A DNA stretch of 64,000 bases, taken from contig NZ_CP024081.1 in assembly GCF_003033885.1 (NCBI RefSeq), positions 3,497,350 to 3,561,349 on the forward strand, given 5' to 3'. How positions within the stretch are numbered: position 1 is the stretch's first letter; each line of letters starts with the position of its first letter. Both the position numbers and the translations under genes were made by a program. Positions 8,010 to 18,402 of this stretch are shown here, one piece after another. This DNA comes from Pseudomonas rhizophila. GTDB taxonomy: Bacteria > Pseudomonadota > Gammaproteobacteria > Pseudomonadales > Pseudomonadaceae. The notes beneath the pieces were generated by a model, which made no database searches, was not told where the DNA came from, and saw only the letters and a list, made by a program, of their open reading frames with translations.

Positions 8010-11000
8010 GCCTCTTGAGCATCGTCGCCCTGGTGTTGCTCGCCATTGTCGCGGTGCTGCTGATTGCGGCGGCGATCTGGTGGCTGCGCACCCAGGGCGG
8101 CGCGGCTATCCGCAGCTTCTATGGCGCGGTGCGCCACATGGAGCAGGAGCAAGGCACTCGGGACCGCTATCAGATGCCCTGGTTGTTGATGCTGGGCAAC
8201 GAGGCCGATGGCGCGCAGTTGTGCGCCCAGTGGCGTTTGCAGCCGACAGACAAGGCGGCGTGGTTCGGCCGCTGGTGGTCGGATGCCGAAGGCGCGGTGC
8301 TGGTGGTGCCCCAGGCGCTGTTTTTGCCCGATGAGGGCATGAACATGCAGCGGGGCAACTGGTGGCGCCTGTTGGGATTGATTCTGCGCCTGCGCAGCAG
8401 ACGGCCGCTGGATGCGGTGATCTGGACTGTGCCGTTCGGCAAGCTCGATGACATCGAGCAGACGACCGAGCTGAGTCTCAAGGTCCGGCGCTGTTTCATC
8501 GACCTCTTGCAACGGTTCGGTCTGAGCTTGCCGGTGTACGTGGTGATCACCGGGATGGAAGAACTGCCGGGGTTCCAGGAACTGGTCAGCGCCTTGCCCG
8601 CCCAGGCGCGGGAATCGACGCTGGGCTGGTCGTCGCCATATTCGCCCGAGGCGGCGTGGCAATCGCAATGGAGCGATCAGGCGCTGGATCAGGTCAACGC
8701 CGCATTGTCCCAGTCGATCATCGAAATCGGCGCGCTGTCGGGGCAGTTGAGCAGCGATCTGTATGGGTTGCCGGAGCGTTTCGAAGGGTTGCGGCGCGCC
8801 ATGCAGCTGCTGCTGGAACCGGTTTTCCAGGGCAACGCGCAAGGCGAGGCACCGCGCTTTCGTGGCGTGTATTTCACCGCCAGCCAGGCGCCCGCCGTCA
8901 CTGGCGATGGGTTGACCGCCAGCGACAGCGTTTTGCGCCAAACGGTGTTCGCCCGGCAATTGTGGTCGCGCCGGCTGGTGGCCGAGCGGGGGCTGGCCCA
9001 GCCGGTGCCACGCCTGCTGCGCTTGCGCCAGCGCTGGCATCGGCTGGGCGGTGGGGTGGCGCTGGTGGTCGGCGTGGTCTGGCTGGGGAGCATGGTCTGG
9101 GTCTGGCACGATTCGGTCGAGCAAGCCGAGGGCTTGTCGCGGTTGGTCCTCAGCGCGCACAAAAACCATGTCGTGGTCGACCCCGACAAGCCGCAACTGG
9201 AGCCGACCCGGCACAACGTGCAGAACTACTGGAACGTGCTGGAAAAAGCCCCGCGCTGGCGTTTCGTCTCGGTGGTGTTTCCGACTTCCTGGTTCTCCGC
9301 CGTGGACGTACAACTGGACAACGGCTTGCGCATGACCGCCCGCCATCATTGGATATTGCCGCTGCGTGACCTGCTGGTCTCGGACCTCGAACAACTCAAG
9401 GGCATCCGCAATACCGAGCGGCGCGGCAACGTGGAAAGCGAAGATCCGGCCCAATGGCAAAGTTACGTGAAAGCCAAGGACCTGGTTGAGCGTGCGGTGC
9501 GCCTGGAACAGCACAACCAGATGTTCAGCCAGGCGGTGAACAACCCCAAGGCACCGTTGGACGAGCTGGTGCAACTGAGCAACAACGCCCTGTCGTTGAA
9601 CCTCAACACCGGGACCTTGAGCCGGGCGCGTTTTTACAATCGGGTGCTGTTCGATGCCCAGAATAGCGATTTGAAAGGCCTGGACCTGAACGCCGCGCGC
9701 CCGGTGATTGCCGATAACTTCATGGGCCTGATGCAGCGCTGGCTGGATCATTACTTTCTGGCGGACAACTTCGTGCGTCAGGCCGGTTACCTGAAGCTGC
9801 ATCTGCAACGGCTTGAGGCCGGCGGCGGCAACTCCTTGAGCGAACTCGAAGAGCTGATGGCGTTGGTCGATGACCTGCAAAGGCTCGTCAGCCTGACCAA
9901 CTCGGCCTGGGGCCGGGGCAAGGGGCAGGACCTGGTGCCCGGTTACACCCAGTTGATGGACAAGGTGGGCCACAGCACGCTGCTGGGGCCGGATCTTGAG
10001 CAGGATCTGCAGAGCCAGGCGGCAAAATTGCAGCAGAGCTTTCGCGACCAGTGGATCGTCCAGACCGGTTCCAGGGACAATCTGTTGGTCCAGCAGGGCA
10101 GCGGTTTGCTGGTGCTGCAGGAGCATGTCACGGCGCTGGACGGCGCGGTACAAGCGCTGTTCAAGCGTGACTTCGTGGCATTGGCCATGCAGAAGGCGCC
10201 GTCGGACAGTAACGCCGACTCGATGGGCCGGGGTGACAGCGACGATTTCAGCGTTGCCTTGAACTACTTCGCCAGCTACCAGAGCTACGCCAATGAAGAA
10301 CTGCCGCGCATCCCGCCGGATTATCGTGGGGCGCTGATGGAGGCTGCTGAAAGCGCGGCGGCGCGGGCCATGTGGCTGAGTCTGGATGACAGCGAGCAAC
10401 CGCTACCGGGCATGAGTTTCAATGTGCAGACCTCCCAGGCCGTTGCCCTGCAAAAAGCTTTCATGGATGTGAAGCGCAGCGATCTGGCGATTCGTTTTCA
10501 GCGCCTGCTCAACCGCCGAGCGTTGGCGCAGATCCAGAGCGGCCTGAACGAAATCGACGCCCAGCCACTGTTCACTCAACGTGCCGATGTCCAACGCTGG
10601 AACGGCTCGAAGAACTTCGGCTTGCAGTTGTACGGCGCCACTGATCCTCAGGACTTGAAGCTGAACCTCAACCAGCAGTTCGGCGCCATGCTACAGATCG
10701 CCGAGCATCGTATGCCTGCGCTGGAATGGCTGATTGTCCAGCAGGACAACCTGTCGGCCCTGGAGCACGATCAGGTTGCCCGGTTCATGGCGCTCAACGA
10801 CGAACTGCTCAAATACAAAAACCAGAACCCGGCCAGTGCGGCTGCCCAGCTGGAGCAATTGGTAAGTCGCGATTTCATCGAAATGGACACCACGTCCTGC
10901 GCGCAGATTCTGCAAACGTCCAGCCTGCCCGGCGGACGTGGCGACCTGGCCGTGCGCACCGTTACGCTGCAACAAAGTGCCTTGCAGCGCTGCCTGTATC

Positions 11001-11827
11001 TACAACAGAACCAGGCGGCGACCGCCTGGAATGACCTGGCCAATTATTTCAATCAGTACCTGGCCGGGCGCTTTCCGTTTTCCCAGGACGTGCGGGCCAG
11101 CGATGCCGACCCGGCGCGGGTCCAGCGCCTGCTGGAGCTGATCGACACGCGGCTGCCTCAGGCACAGGCCGGACTGGCGTTGAGCCGGACGCCGGAGCGA
11201 TTGGCGGCGGAGGATTTTCTCAACCGTTTGAAACAGGCCGGTGCCTGGCTCGGGCCGCTGTTCGTGCGGGACAAGAGTGGCTTGCTCGGCGTGGAAATGG
11301 ACGTGCGCTGGCGAACCGATCGCGAGCAGGAACGCGGCGCGGATCAGGTGATCGCCTGGGGGCTGAACGCCGGCAACCAACAGATCAGTTACCCAGGTGA
11401 AACCGGGCAGAACCTGCGCTGGATGGTCGGCCAGCCGGTGAGTTTGACCCTGCGCTGGGCCCGTAACGGTTACCAGCGTCCGGCCAACGACCCCTTGCAA
11501 CCCGACCTGGTGGTGCGCGATCTGGAAGCCGGCTGGGAGTACCAGGGGCCGTGGGCGTTGCTGCGCCTGATGCGCTCACTGGTGTCGAGCCAGCGCCAGC
11601 CGAACGCCGACTACACCGATTTCCCGCTGACCCTGCAACTGCCCGTGACGGCCCAGACCCAGGCGACCACGGCGCAACAGACCCAGATGTTCCTGCGTTT
11701 GTCGCTGATGAGCCAGGGTTCGAAGCTGCCGCTGTCGATTGCGCCGCTGCCGACCCAGGCCCCCCGTTCACCTTTCATGGCGACCTCATCGAGCACCGCC
11801 ATCGCAACCCGCGAGGAGGGCTTGTGA
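8006..11827 (+). CDS. tssM: T6SS inner-membrane protein TssM (IcmF family) with degenerate NTPase motifs
   Basis: 1273-aa IcmF-type protein spanning the inner membrane, with a large periplasmic part that contacts TssJ. Transmembrane helices are seen at residues 3-26 and about 347-367. The segment PWLLMLGNEADGAQL (58-72) aligns with the place where active family members have a GxxGxGKT Walker A, but the Lys/Thr are absent. The TKxD position reads ITGMEELPGF (181-190), also degenerate. FRGVYFTAS (285-293) is intact. Only one helix precedes the NTPase-like domain where many TssM have two. Overlaps tssA by 4 bp. Confidence 0.95.
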   Translation: MSLLSIVALVLLAIVAVLLIAAAIWWLRTQGGAAIRSFYGAVRHMEQEQGTRDRYQMPWLLMLGNEADGAQLCAQWRLQPTDKAAWFGRWWSDAEGAVLVVPQALFLPDEGMNMQRGNWWRLLGLILRLRSRRPLDAVIWTVPFGKLDDIEQTTELSLKVRRCFIDLLQRFGLSLPVYVVITGMEELPGFQELVSALPAQARESTLGWSSPYSPEAAWQSQWSDQALDQVNAALSQSIIEIGALSGQLSSDLYGLPERFEGLRRAMQLLLEPVFQGNAQGEAPRFRGVYFTASQAPAVTGDGLTASDSVLRQTVFARQLWSRRLVAERGLAQPVPRLLRLRQRWHRLGGGVALVVGVVWLGSMVWVWHDSVEQAEGLSRLVLSAHKNHVVVDPDKPQLEPTRHNVQNYWNVLEKAPRWRFVSVVFPTSWFSAVDVQLDNGLRMTARHHWILPLRDLLVSDLEQLKGIRNTERRGNVESEDPAQWQSYVKAKDLVERAVRLEQHNQMFSQAVNNPKAPLDELVQLSNNALSLNLNTGTLSRARFYNRVLFDAQNSDLKGLDLNAARPVIADNFMGLMQRWLDHYFLADNFVRQAGYLKLHLQRLEAGGGNSLSELEELMALVDDLQRLVSLTNSAWGRGKGQDLVPGYTQLMDKVGHSTLLGPDLEQDLQSQAAKLQQSFRDQWIVQTGSRDNLLVQQGSGLLVLQEHVTALDGAVQALFKRDFVALAMQKAPSDSNADSMGRGDSDDFSVALNYFASYQSYANEELPRIPPDYRGALMEAAESAAARAMWLSLDDSEQPLPGMSFNVQTSQAVALQKAFMDVKRSDLAIRFQRLLNRRALAQIQSGLNEIDAQPLFTQRADVQRWNGSKNFGLQLYGATDPQDLKLNLNQQFGAMLQIAEHRMPALEWLIVQQDNLSALEHDQVARFMALNDELLKYKNQNPASAAAQLEQLVSRDFIEMDTTSCAQILQTSSLPGGRGDLAVRTVTLQQSALQRCLYLQQNQAATAWNDLANYFNQYLAGRFPFSQDVRASDADPARVQRLLELIDTRLPQAQAGLALSRTPERLAAEDFLNRLKQAGAWLGPLFVRDKSGLLGVEMDVRWRTDREQERGADQVIAWGLNAGNQQISYPGETGQNLRWMVGQPVSLTLRWARNGYQRPANDPLQPDLVVRDLEAGWEYQGPWALLRLMRSLVSSQRQPNADYTDFPLTLQLPVTAQTQATTAQQTQMFLRLSLMSQGSKLPLSIAPLPTQAPRSPFMATSSSTAIATREEGL

Positions 11828-12912
11828 GTTTGCCGATATCCCCTTTGCCCGAACTCATCCCCCGGTTGCTTGAGCCGATCAGCGCCGAATCGCCCTGTGG
11901 CCAGGATCTGCGCTACGAGCCGGAGTTCGACCAGTTGCGCGAGTTGCGCCGGGAGGACGACACCAGCCTGCCCACAGGTGTGTGGCAATCGTCGATCAAG
12001 CGCGCCCAATGGCCGGAACTGGAAAGACTTGCCACTGTGTTGCTGCTCGAGCGCAGCAAGGATTTGATGATCAGCGCCTGGCTGGGGGAGGCCTGGTTAC
12101 ACCTGACCGGGCTGGAAGGACTGCCGGGCAGCCTGGCGTTGGTGGCGGGTCTGTGTGAGCGCTACCCCGAGCAGCTGTATCCCCGGGCCGATGACGGTGA
12201 CCCGTCGTGGCGGGTCATTCCGCTGGAGTGGCTGGCCCGTCGCTACAGCGAAGTGTTACTGACACGGGTGCCCTTGTTCGATGGCCGGGACCCTGATTTC
12301 GACGGTTTCTGCCTGGCCGACTGGCAACGCTTGCAGCGCCAGCAGGTGTTGGTCAACGACAGTAAAAACGCCAAGGCCTCGGCGGAAGCGGCGCGCAACG
12401 ACCAGAAAAAACTTAGCGAACTGATTCGCACCACGCCATTGTCGTTCTGGCTGCATCGCCAGGGCAGCCTGATGCTGAGCCTGCAGCACCTGCAACGGCT
12501 CGAAGCCTGGAGTGATGCCTACCTGGGCGATCAGGCCCCAGGCTATTCCTCCCTGCAGGACGTGATACAGGCCTTGCTGACATTGATAGAGGAGTTCATT
12601 GCGATGAACCCACAGCAACCCACCGTCGTGCCGGCGCAAGCACCACCGCCGGTGACGCCGCAAACCGCCCCAGCGCAGGTGGGCGCCGCGGCAACCCTGG
12701 CTTTTCAGGAGCCGGCCAGCCGCGAGGAAGCCTATCGCCAGTTGCTGGTCATCGCCGGCTACCTGGCTCGCACCGAACCCCACAGTCCGGTGCCCTATTT
12801 GATCCGGCGCGGCGTGGAGTGGGGCAACAAACCGTTGAACGAGCTGCTGGGCGAACTGATCAGTGCCGATGCCGAATCCCGGCGCGTGTGGACGCTATTG
12901 GGCGTTCTCTAA
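11824..12912 (+). CDS. tssA: T6SS assembly protein TssA (ImpA_N domain)
   Basis: 362-aa TssA, which primes tail assembly. The N-terminal ImpA_N domain (~10-130) is clear from ISAESPCGQDLRYEPEFDQL and the VWQSSIKRAQWPELERLA stretch. A Pro/Ala/Gln-rich linker (~262-290) leads to a C-terminal helical region ending RRVWTLLGVL. The start is GTG 11824, inside the tssM stop (GTGA overlap). Last gene of the rightward T6SS operon; its stop overlaps the stop of the convergent dehydrogenase gene. Confidence 0.92.
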   Translation: MSLPISPLPELIPRLLEPISAESPCGQDLRYEPEFDQLRELRREDDTSLPTGVWQSSIKRAQWPELERLATVLLLERSKDLMISAWLGEAWLHLTGLEGLPGSLALVAGLCERYPEQLYPRADDGDPSWRVIPLEWLARRYSEVLLTRVPLFDGRDPDFDGFCLADWQRLQRQQVLVNDSKNAKASAEAARNDQKKLSELIRTTPLSFWLHRQGSLMLSLQHLQRLEAWSDAYLGDQAPGYSSLQDVIQALLTLIEEFIAMNPQQPTVVPAQAPPPVTPQTAPAQVGAAATLAFQEPASREEAYRQLLVIAGYLARTEPHSPVPYLIRRGVEWGNKPLNELLGELISADAESRRVWTLLGVL

Positions 12913-13862
12913 CGCTCCTCGTCGGGCAAGCGCACCGGCGTCAGTACCGGTTTGCCGGAAAAGAACGCGGTCAGGTTCTGGCCCACCAACTCCACCATAG
13001 CGCGGGTGGCTTCCGGCGACAGGCCTGCCACGTGGGGTGTGAGGACGACGTTGGGCAGGTTCTTCAGCGCCTGCGGCACTTCGGGCTCGTGATCGAACAC
13101 ATCCAGGGCCGCTCCGGCAATTCGCCGTTGTTCCAGGGCGCTGATCAGGTCGGCGGTGGCAACCACGCTGGCCCTGGCGACGTTCACCAGAAATCCTTTT
13201 GGACCGAGCGCATCCAGGCTCTGCTTGTTTATCAACTGCCGGGTATCCAGGCCGCCTGGCGTGGCGACGATCAGGAAGTCCGAGACCCGCGCCAGTTCCG
13301 TGGGCGTGGCGCAGAAGGTGTAGGGCACGTCGTTGCGTACCCGGCGATTGTGATAGCTGACACTCATGTCAAAGCCCAGGGCGGCCCGTTTGGCGATCGC
13401 CATGCCCACCGCGCCAAGGCCCAACACGCCCAGCCGCTTACCGGCCAGGGAAGGGCGCGCGCTCCTCGGCCATTCGCCCCGTCGCAGGGCGGCATCGCAA
13501 TGGGGGATATCGCGCACCAACGCCAGCAACAGCGCCATGGCATGGTCGGCTACCGACGACGCATTGACCCCGGCGCCATTGGTCACCACGATGCCGCGCT
13601 GATGGGCGGCCTGCAGGTCCACCTGCTCGTAGCCGGCGCCGATCACGCAGATGATTTTCAGGTTGGGCAGGGCGGCAATTTCCTCGGCCGTCAAACCCAG
13701 GGGACCGCGGGTCAGTACCGCGCTGAACCGTTCTCCATGTTCGTGAATCGCCGTCTTGCGCTCGGCAGGCGTTGGCGCCAACTCCAAGTGATAGCCCTGG
13801 CGCTCAAGAATCGGCAGGTATTCGTTGACGGTTTCAACCAGTACAAGAACGGTTGCGGTCAT
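12909..13862 (-). CDS. D-isomer-specific 2-hydroxyacid dehydrogenase
   Basis: 317-aa NAD(P)-dependent oxidoreductase that would reduce a 2-keto acid (glyoxylate, hydroxypyruvate or 2-ketogluconate are typical substrates) to the D-hydroxy acid. The Rossmann motif GLGAVG is at 148-153, and the catalytic triad is Arg230 (NVARAS), Glu259 (DHEPE) and His277 (TPHVAG). The long upstream extension of the frame runs through a REP element, so ATG 13862 is chosen. The substrate cannot be fixed from sequence. Confidence 0.9.
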   Translation of the reverse strand: MTATVLVLVETVNEYLPILERQGYHLELAPTPAERKTAIHEHGERFSAVLTRGPLGLTAEEIAALPNLKIICVIGAGYEQVDLQAAHQRGIVVTNGAGVNASSVADHAMALLLALVRDIPHCDAALRRGEWPRSARPSLAGKRLGVLGLGAVGMAIAKRAALGFDMSVSYHNRRVRNDVPYTFCATPTELARVSDFLIVATPGGLDTRQLINKQSLDALGPKGFLVNVARASVVATADLISALEQRRIAGAALDVFDHEPEVPQALKNLPNVVLTPHVAGLSPEATRAMVELVGQNLTAFFSGKPVLTPVRLPDEER

Positions 13863-13897
13863 GCTGTGCTCCTGTGGGCAATAGGACTGACGAAAAA

Positions 13898-13991
13898 CCT
13901 GTGGGAGCGAGCCTGCTCGCGATAGCGGTGTCTCAGGAAATACCATGGCTGGCTGTTCCATCGCTATCGCGAGCAGGCTCGCTCCCACAGG
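13898..13991. repeat. REP pair (GTGGGAGCGAGCCTGCTCGCGAT type)
   Basis: Two inverted REP units with 30-bp perfectly complementary outer arms, in the divergent gap between the dehydrogenase and the permease genes. Confidence 0.92.
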
Positions 13992-14264
13992 GTTTTGTGC
14001 ATTATGGCTTATCCTGCGCTGGTAACTGTTTCATCTGTTCTGAGTGTAGGAGTTGGCGCAAAACGGCGATAGGTCGGCGGCTTCATTCCCCGGCGTTATT
14101 TGCCGCAGATGCACCGTCCTCACAACCGCTCCTCAGCTAAGTCTTTGCTTCTGCTCGTTAATCCCGGACAATCGCGCCCCTGTTTCGGCCAGGGCGCTGC
14201 CTGTCGGGGTTTTCCGACTCGTCCTGGTCGGGTGCATGTGACCGGAATGCGGAGATCCGACCGG
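13992..14264. other. Upstream region of the permease gene, no further feature recognised
   Basis: 273 bp between the REP pair and the permease start. A GGAG lies about 10 nt before the ATG. No convincing promoter, operator palindrome, RNA gene or extra reading frame with Pseudomonas-like codon use was seen. Confidence 0.4.
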
Positions 14265-15545
14265 ATGAATGATCAGGCCACTAGCGTCGAAGAACGCTTT
14301 GAAACGACAGCCCCAGCTACGCTCAGCCAGTGGGGGCGGCATGACACTACTTGGATGTTGGGCCTGTTTGGCACCGCCATCGGTGCAGGTACTTTGTTTT
14401 TGCCCATCAACGCCGGCCTCGGCGGTTTCTGGCCGTTGTTGATCCTGGCGTTGCTAGCCTTTCCCATGACGTTCTACGCCCACCGGGGGCTGACCCGTTT
14501 CGTGTTGTCCGGCCGTGAAGGCGCGGACATCACTGACGTGGTGGAGGAGCATTTCGGTATCAAGGCCGGTGCACTGATCACGTTGCTGTATTTCTTTGCA
14601 ATTTTCCCGATTCTGCTGATCTACAGCGTGGCGCTGACCAATACGGTGGGCAGCTTCCTGGAGCATCAACTGCATATCCAGCCGCCACCTCGGGTGGTGC
14701 TATCGCTGGTGTTGATCCTGGGTTTGCTGGCAGTGGTGCGCTGCGGGGAGCAGGCGATCGTCAAGGCCATGAGCCTGATGGTCTATCCGTTTATCGTAGC
14801 GTTGCTGTTCCTGGCGGTGTTTCTGATCCCGCACTGGAACGGTGGCATCCTGACCACAGCGTCCACGCTGCCTGAACCTTCGGCGCTGCTGCATACCTTG
14901 TGGCTGGCGATTCCGGTGATGGTGTTCTCGTTCAACCACTCGCCGATCATCTCGGCGTTTGCGGTGGATCAGAAGCGTCGCCATGGCGATAACGCCGAAG
15001 TGCGCAGCTCGCAGATCCTCTCGCGCGCCCATGTGCTGATGGTGGTGATGGTGCTGTTCTTTGTGTTCAGTTGTGTTTTGACGCTTTCCCCGTCGCAACT
15101 GGCCGAGGCCAAGGCGCAGAATCTGTCGATCCTGTCGTACCTGGCCAACCACTTCAGCAATCCGACCATCGCTTTTGCCGCGCCATTGATTGCGTTCGTG
15201 GCGATCTCCAAGTCCTTCCTGGGGCATTACATTGGCGCCAGCGAAGGCCTCAAGGGCCTGATCGTCAAGAGCGGTCGACGTCCGGCGGCAAAGACCCTGG
15301 ACCGTCTGACCGCAGCGTTCATGCTGGTAGTGTGCTGGATCGTCGCCACCCTTAACCCGAGCATCCTGGGCATGATCGAAACCCTGGGCGGCCCGGTAAT
15401 CGCGGCGATCCTGTTCCTGATGCCGATGTACGCCATCCAAAAGGTCCCGGCCATGGCCCGTTACCGCGGCCAGGCGTCCAATGTGTTCGTGACGCTGGTA
15501 GGGGTGGTGGCAATTACCGCGCTGGTCTATTCCCTGACATCCTGA
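14265..15545 (+). CDS. Serine/threonine permease of the HAAAP family (SdaC/TdcC-like)
   Basis: 426-aa inner-membrane amino-acid/proton symporter with about 11 hydrophobic helices. The start of helix 1 (LGLFGTAIGAGTLFLPINAG) has the unwound GTAIGAG motif of the HAAAP/APC fold, and VFSFNHSPIISAF is typical of SdaC/TdcC relatives. ATG 14265 is chosen because the upstream part of the open frame looks non-coding. It stands alone between REP elements. Serine is the likeliest substrate by family; this is inference. Confidence 0.86.
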   Translation: MNDQATSVEERFETTAPATLSQWGRHDTTWMLGLFGTAIGAGTLFLPINAGLGGFWPLLILALLAFPMTFYAHRGLTRFVLSGREGADITDVVEEHFGIKAGALITLLYFFAIFPILLIYSVALTNTVGSFLEHQLHIQPPPRVVLSLVLILGLLAVVRCGEQAIVKAMSLMVYPFIVALLFLAVFLIPHWNGGILTTASTLPEPSALLHTLWLAIPVMVFSFNHSPIISAFAVDQKRRHGDNAEVRSSQILSRAHVLMVVMVLFFVFSCVLTLSPSQLAEAKAQNLSILSYLANHFSNPTIAFAAPLIAFVAISKSFLGHYIGASEGLKGLIVKSGRRPAAKTLDRLTAAFMLVVCWIVATLNPSILGMIETLGGPVIAAILFLMPMYAIQKVPAMARYRGQASNVFVTLVGVVAITALVYSLTS

Positions 15546-15555
15546 CCGGATTCCC

Positions 15556-15717
15556 TGTGGGAGCGAGCGCGCTCGCGAAAGCGGTGGGTCAGCTTGCATT
15601 GATGTTGGATGTGCTGCCGTCTTCGCGAGCAGGCTCGCTCCCACATGGAGTCTTGGGTGTTCATAGATTCGTCATTCACCACAAGTCTCTGTGGGAGCGA
15701 GCCTGCTCGCGATGGCG
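15556..15717. repeat. Cluster of three REP units
   Basis: Three copies of the TGTGGGAGCGAG...CTCGCG element in +, -, + orientation (about 15556-15580, 15623-15646, 15691-15714), between the convergent permease and acnB genes. The first copy is a variant with GAGCGCGCTCGCG. Confidence 0.9.
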
Positions 15718-15746
15718 TCAGTTCAGGTTGCATCGAAAACAGGCAT

Positions 15747-15784
15747 AAAAAAACGCCGCCCCTCGCAAGAAGGGCGGCGTTTTT
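15747..15784 (-). terminator. Rho-independent terminator of acnB (bidirectional in appearance)
   Basis: A stem ACGCCGCCC / GGGCGGCGT flanked by an A-run on the left and T-run on the right, 18 bp after the acnB stop. It would also work for rightward transcription. Confidence 0.9.
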
Positions 15785-15801
15785 AGTCGAGCGTTGAAGC
15801 C

Positions 15802-18402
15802 TTAGGCTTGAACGACCGGGATGTTGGCATTGGCAGCCGCTTCACGGAACTCGGCGATCTGGTCGAAGCTCAGGTAGCGGTACACGTCCGCTGCCATGCT
15901 GTCGATCTTGCCGGCGTATTCCATGTACTCCTCGACGGTCGGCAGGCGACCCAGGATAGACGCCACGGATGCCAGTTCGGCCGAAGCCAGGTAGACATTC
16001 GCGCCGTCGCCCAGACGGTTCGGGAAGTTACGGGTCGAAGTCGATACCACAGTGGAGTTCGGTTCCACGCGTGCCTGGTTACCCATGCACAGCGAGCAGC
16101 CTGGCATTTCCATCCGTGCACCGGCCTTGCCGTAGATGCCGTAGTAGCCTTCTTCGGTGAGCTGGTGAGCGTCCATCTTGGTCGGCGGCGAGAGCCACAG
16201 ACGGGTTGGCAACTGACCCTTGACCTGTTCCAGCAACTTACCGGCAGCGCGGAAGTGGCCGATGTTGGTCATGCACGAACCGATGAACACTTCGTCGATC
16301 TTCTGCCCAGCGACGCTGGAGAGCAGGCGGGCATCGTCCGGGTCGTTCGGCGCGCAGAGCACAGGCTCCTTGACGTCGGCCAGGTCGATCTCGATGACTT
16401 CGGCGTATTCGGCGTCCTTGTCGGCTTCCAGCAGTTCCGGGTTGGCCAGCCAGGCTTCCATCGCCTGGGCACGACGCTCCAGGGTGCGGGCATCGCCGTA
16501 GCCTTCGCCGATCATCCAGCGCAGCAGGGTGATGTTCGATTGCAGGTATTCGGCAATCGATTCCTTGGACAGCTTGATGGTGCAACCGGCAGCCGAACGT
16601 TCGGCCGAGGCGTCGGACAGTTCGAACGCTTGCTCGACGGTCAGGGTTTCCAGGCCTTCGATTTCCAGGATGCGGCCGGAGAAGGCGTTCTTCTTGCCTT
16701 TCTTCTCGACGGTCAACAGACCTTTCTGGATCGCGTAGTAAGGGATGGCGTGAACCAGGTCACGCAGGGTGACGCCTGGTTGCAGCTTGCCCTTGAAGCG
16801 AACCAGGATCGATTCCGGCATGTCCAGCGGCATGACGCCAGTGGCGGCGGCGAACGCCACCAGGCCAGAACCGGCCGGGAACGAGATACCGATCGGGAAA
16901 CGGGTGTGGGAGTCGCCACCGGTGCCGACGGTGTCCGGCAGCAGCATGCGGTTCAGCCAGCTGTGGATGATGCCGTCGCCCGGACGCAGGGACACGCCGC
17001 CACGGGTCATGATGAAGTCAGGCAGGGTGTGGTGGGTGGTCACGTCGATCGGCTTTGGATAGGCCGCGGTGTGGCAGAAGGACTGCATCACCAGATCGGT
17101 CGAGAAGCCCAGGCACGCCAGGTCTTTCAATTCGTCGCGGGTCATCGGGCCAGTGGTGTCCTGGGAACCCACGGTGGTCATCTTCGGCTCGCAGTAGGTG
17201 CCCGGACGAACGCCGGTCACGCCGCAGGCCTTGCCGACCATTTTCTGCGCCAGGGTGAAACCCTTGGTGCTTTCGGCCGGGGCTTCCGGCTTCTTGAACA
17301 GGTCCGAAGCGGGCAGGCCCAGCTCGGCACGTGCCTTCTCGGTCAGGCCGCGACCGATGATCAGCGGGATACGGCCGCCGGCACGCACTTCGTCCAACAG
17401 GACCGGGGTCTTCATTTCGAAGGTGGCCAGGACTTCATCAGTGCCGTGCTTGCAGACTTTGCCAGCATGCGGGTACAGGTCGATCACGTCGCCCATGTGC
17501 ATGTTGGACACATCGAATTCGATCGGCAGGGCGCCGGCGTCTTCCATGGTGTTGTAGAAAATCGGGGCGATCTTGCTGCCGAAGCAGAAACCACCGGCGC
17601 GCTTGTTCGGCACGTAAGGCACGTCGTCACCGAAGAACCACAGCACCGAGTTGGTGGCTGATTTACGTGACGAACCGGTACCGACCACGTCACCGACGTA
17701 GGCGATCGGGAAGCCCTGGCCGCGCATCTCTTCGATCTGCTTCATCGGGCCGGTCTTGCCTTGTTCATCCGGCACGATACCGTCACGGGCCATTTTCAGC
17801 ATGGCCAGGGCGTGCAGTGGGATGTCCGGGCGGGACCAGGCGTCAGGAGCCGGGGAGAGGTCGTCGGTGTTGGTTTCGCCGGTAACCTTGAACACCCGAA
17901 GGCTGATCTTGTCGGCCAGCACGGGGCGGTTCTTGAACCACTCGCCGTCGGCCCAGGATTGCAGCACGCCCTTGGCGTGAACGTTGCCATTGCGGGCTTT
18001 TTCAGCCACGTCGTGGAAGGCATCGAACATCAGCAGTGTGTGCTTGAGTTCTTCGGCGGCTACGGGCGCCAGTTCGGCGTCGTCCAGCAGGTCCACCAGG
18101 GTCACGATGTTGTAGCCGCCCTGCATGGTGCCGAGCAGTTCAACGGCGCGCTTCTTGTCCAGCAGAGGGGATTGGGCTTCGCCTTTGGCCAGGGCGGACA
18201 GGAAACCGGCCTTCACGTAGGCGGCTTCGTCGACTCCAGGCGGAACGCGATTGGTGATCAGGTCAACGAGGAAAGCTTCTTCGCCAGCCGGAGGATTCTT
18301 CAGCAGCTCGATCAGGCCTGCGGTTTGTTCGGCGTTAAGCGGCTGGGGAACGATACCCAGTGCTGCACGCTCTTCGATATGTTTGCGGTAGGCTTCAAGC
18401 AC
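15802..18402 (-). CDS. acnB: Aconitate hydratase B
   Basis: 866-aa [4Fe-4S] aconitase B (E. coli AcnB is 865 aa) interconverting citrate and isocitrate in the TCA cycle. The cluster ligands are visible as [11 protein letters not shown] and [11 protein letters not shown]. The N-terminal HEAT-like domain ([22 protein letters not shown]), characteristic of the B type, is intact. The start is GTG 18402 behind GAGGG at 18415-18411 (8-nt spacing); the ATG at 18417 would overlap that site. It has a long structured leader and its own terminator. PrrF sRNAs are known to act on acnB in Pseudomonas; no PrrF site was checked here. Confidence 0.97.
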   Translation of the reverse strand: MLEAYRKHIEERAALGIVPQPLNAEQTAGLIELLKNPPAGEEAFLVDLITNRVPPGVDEAAYVKAGFLSALAKGEAQSPLLDKKRAVELLGTMQGGYNIVTLVDLLDDAELAPVAAEELKHTLLMFDAFHDVAEKARNGNVHAKGVLQSWADGEWFKNRPVLADKISLRVFKVTGETNTDDLSPAPDAWSRPDIPLHALAMLKMARDGIVPDEQGKTGPMKQIEEMRGQGFPIAYVGDVVGTGSSRKSATNSVLWFFGDDVPYVPNKRAGGFCFGSKIAPIFYNTMEDAGALPIEFDVSNMHMGDVIDLYPHAGKVCKHGTDEVLATFEMKTPVLLDEVRAGGRIPLIIGRGLTEKARAELGLPASDLFKKPEAPAESTKGFTLAQKMVGKACGVTGVRPGTYCEPKMTTVGSQDTTGPMTRDELKDLACLGFSTDLVMQSFCHTAAYPKPIDVTTHHTLPDFIMTRGGVSLRPGDGIIHSWLNRMLLPDTVGTGGDSHTRFPIGISFPAGSGLVAFAAATGVMPLDMPESILVRFKGKLQPGVTLRDLVHAIPYYAIQKGLLTVEKKGKKNAFSGRILEIEGLETLTVEQAFELSDASAERSAAGCTIKLSKESIAEYLQSNITLLRWMIGEGYGDARTLERRAQAMEAWLANPELLEADKDAEYAEVIEIDLADVKEPVLCAPNDPDDARLLSSVAGQKIDEVFIGSCMTNIGHFRAAGKLLEQVKGQLPTRLWLSPPTKMDAHQLTEEGYYGIYGKAGARMEMPGCSLCMGNQARVEPNSTVVSTSTRNFPNRLGDGANVYLASAELASVASILGRLPTVEEYMEYAGKIDSMAADVYRYLSFDQIAEFREAAANANIPVVQA

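Noticed and set aside
5907..10399. 680- and 802-aa antisense open frames under tssK, tssL and tssM
   Set aside because: Low-complexity His/Gln/Arg/Pro-rich translations typical of antisense GC-rich DNA; the sense genes are clear.
15556..15717. Regular repeats resembling a small CRISPR array
   Set aside because: The units alternate in orientation, are themselves palindromic REP cores and have unequal spacers; no cas genes are near.
15808..17661. 617-aa open frame antisense to acnB
   Set aside because: Shadow of the aconitase gene; no recognisable domain.
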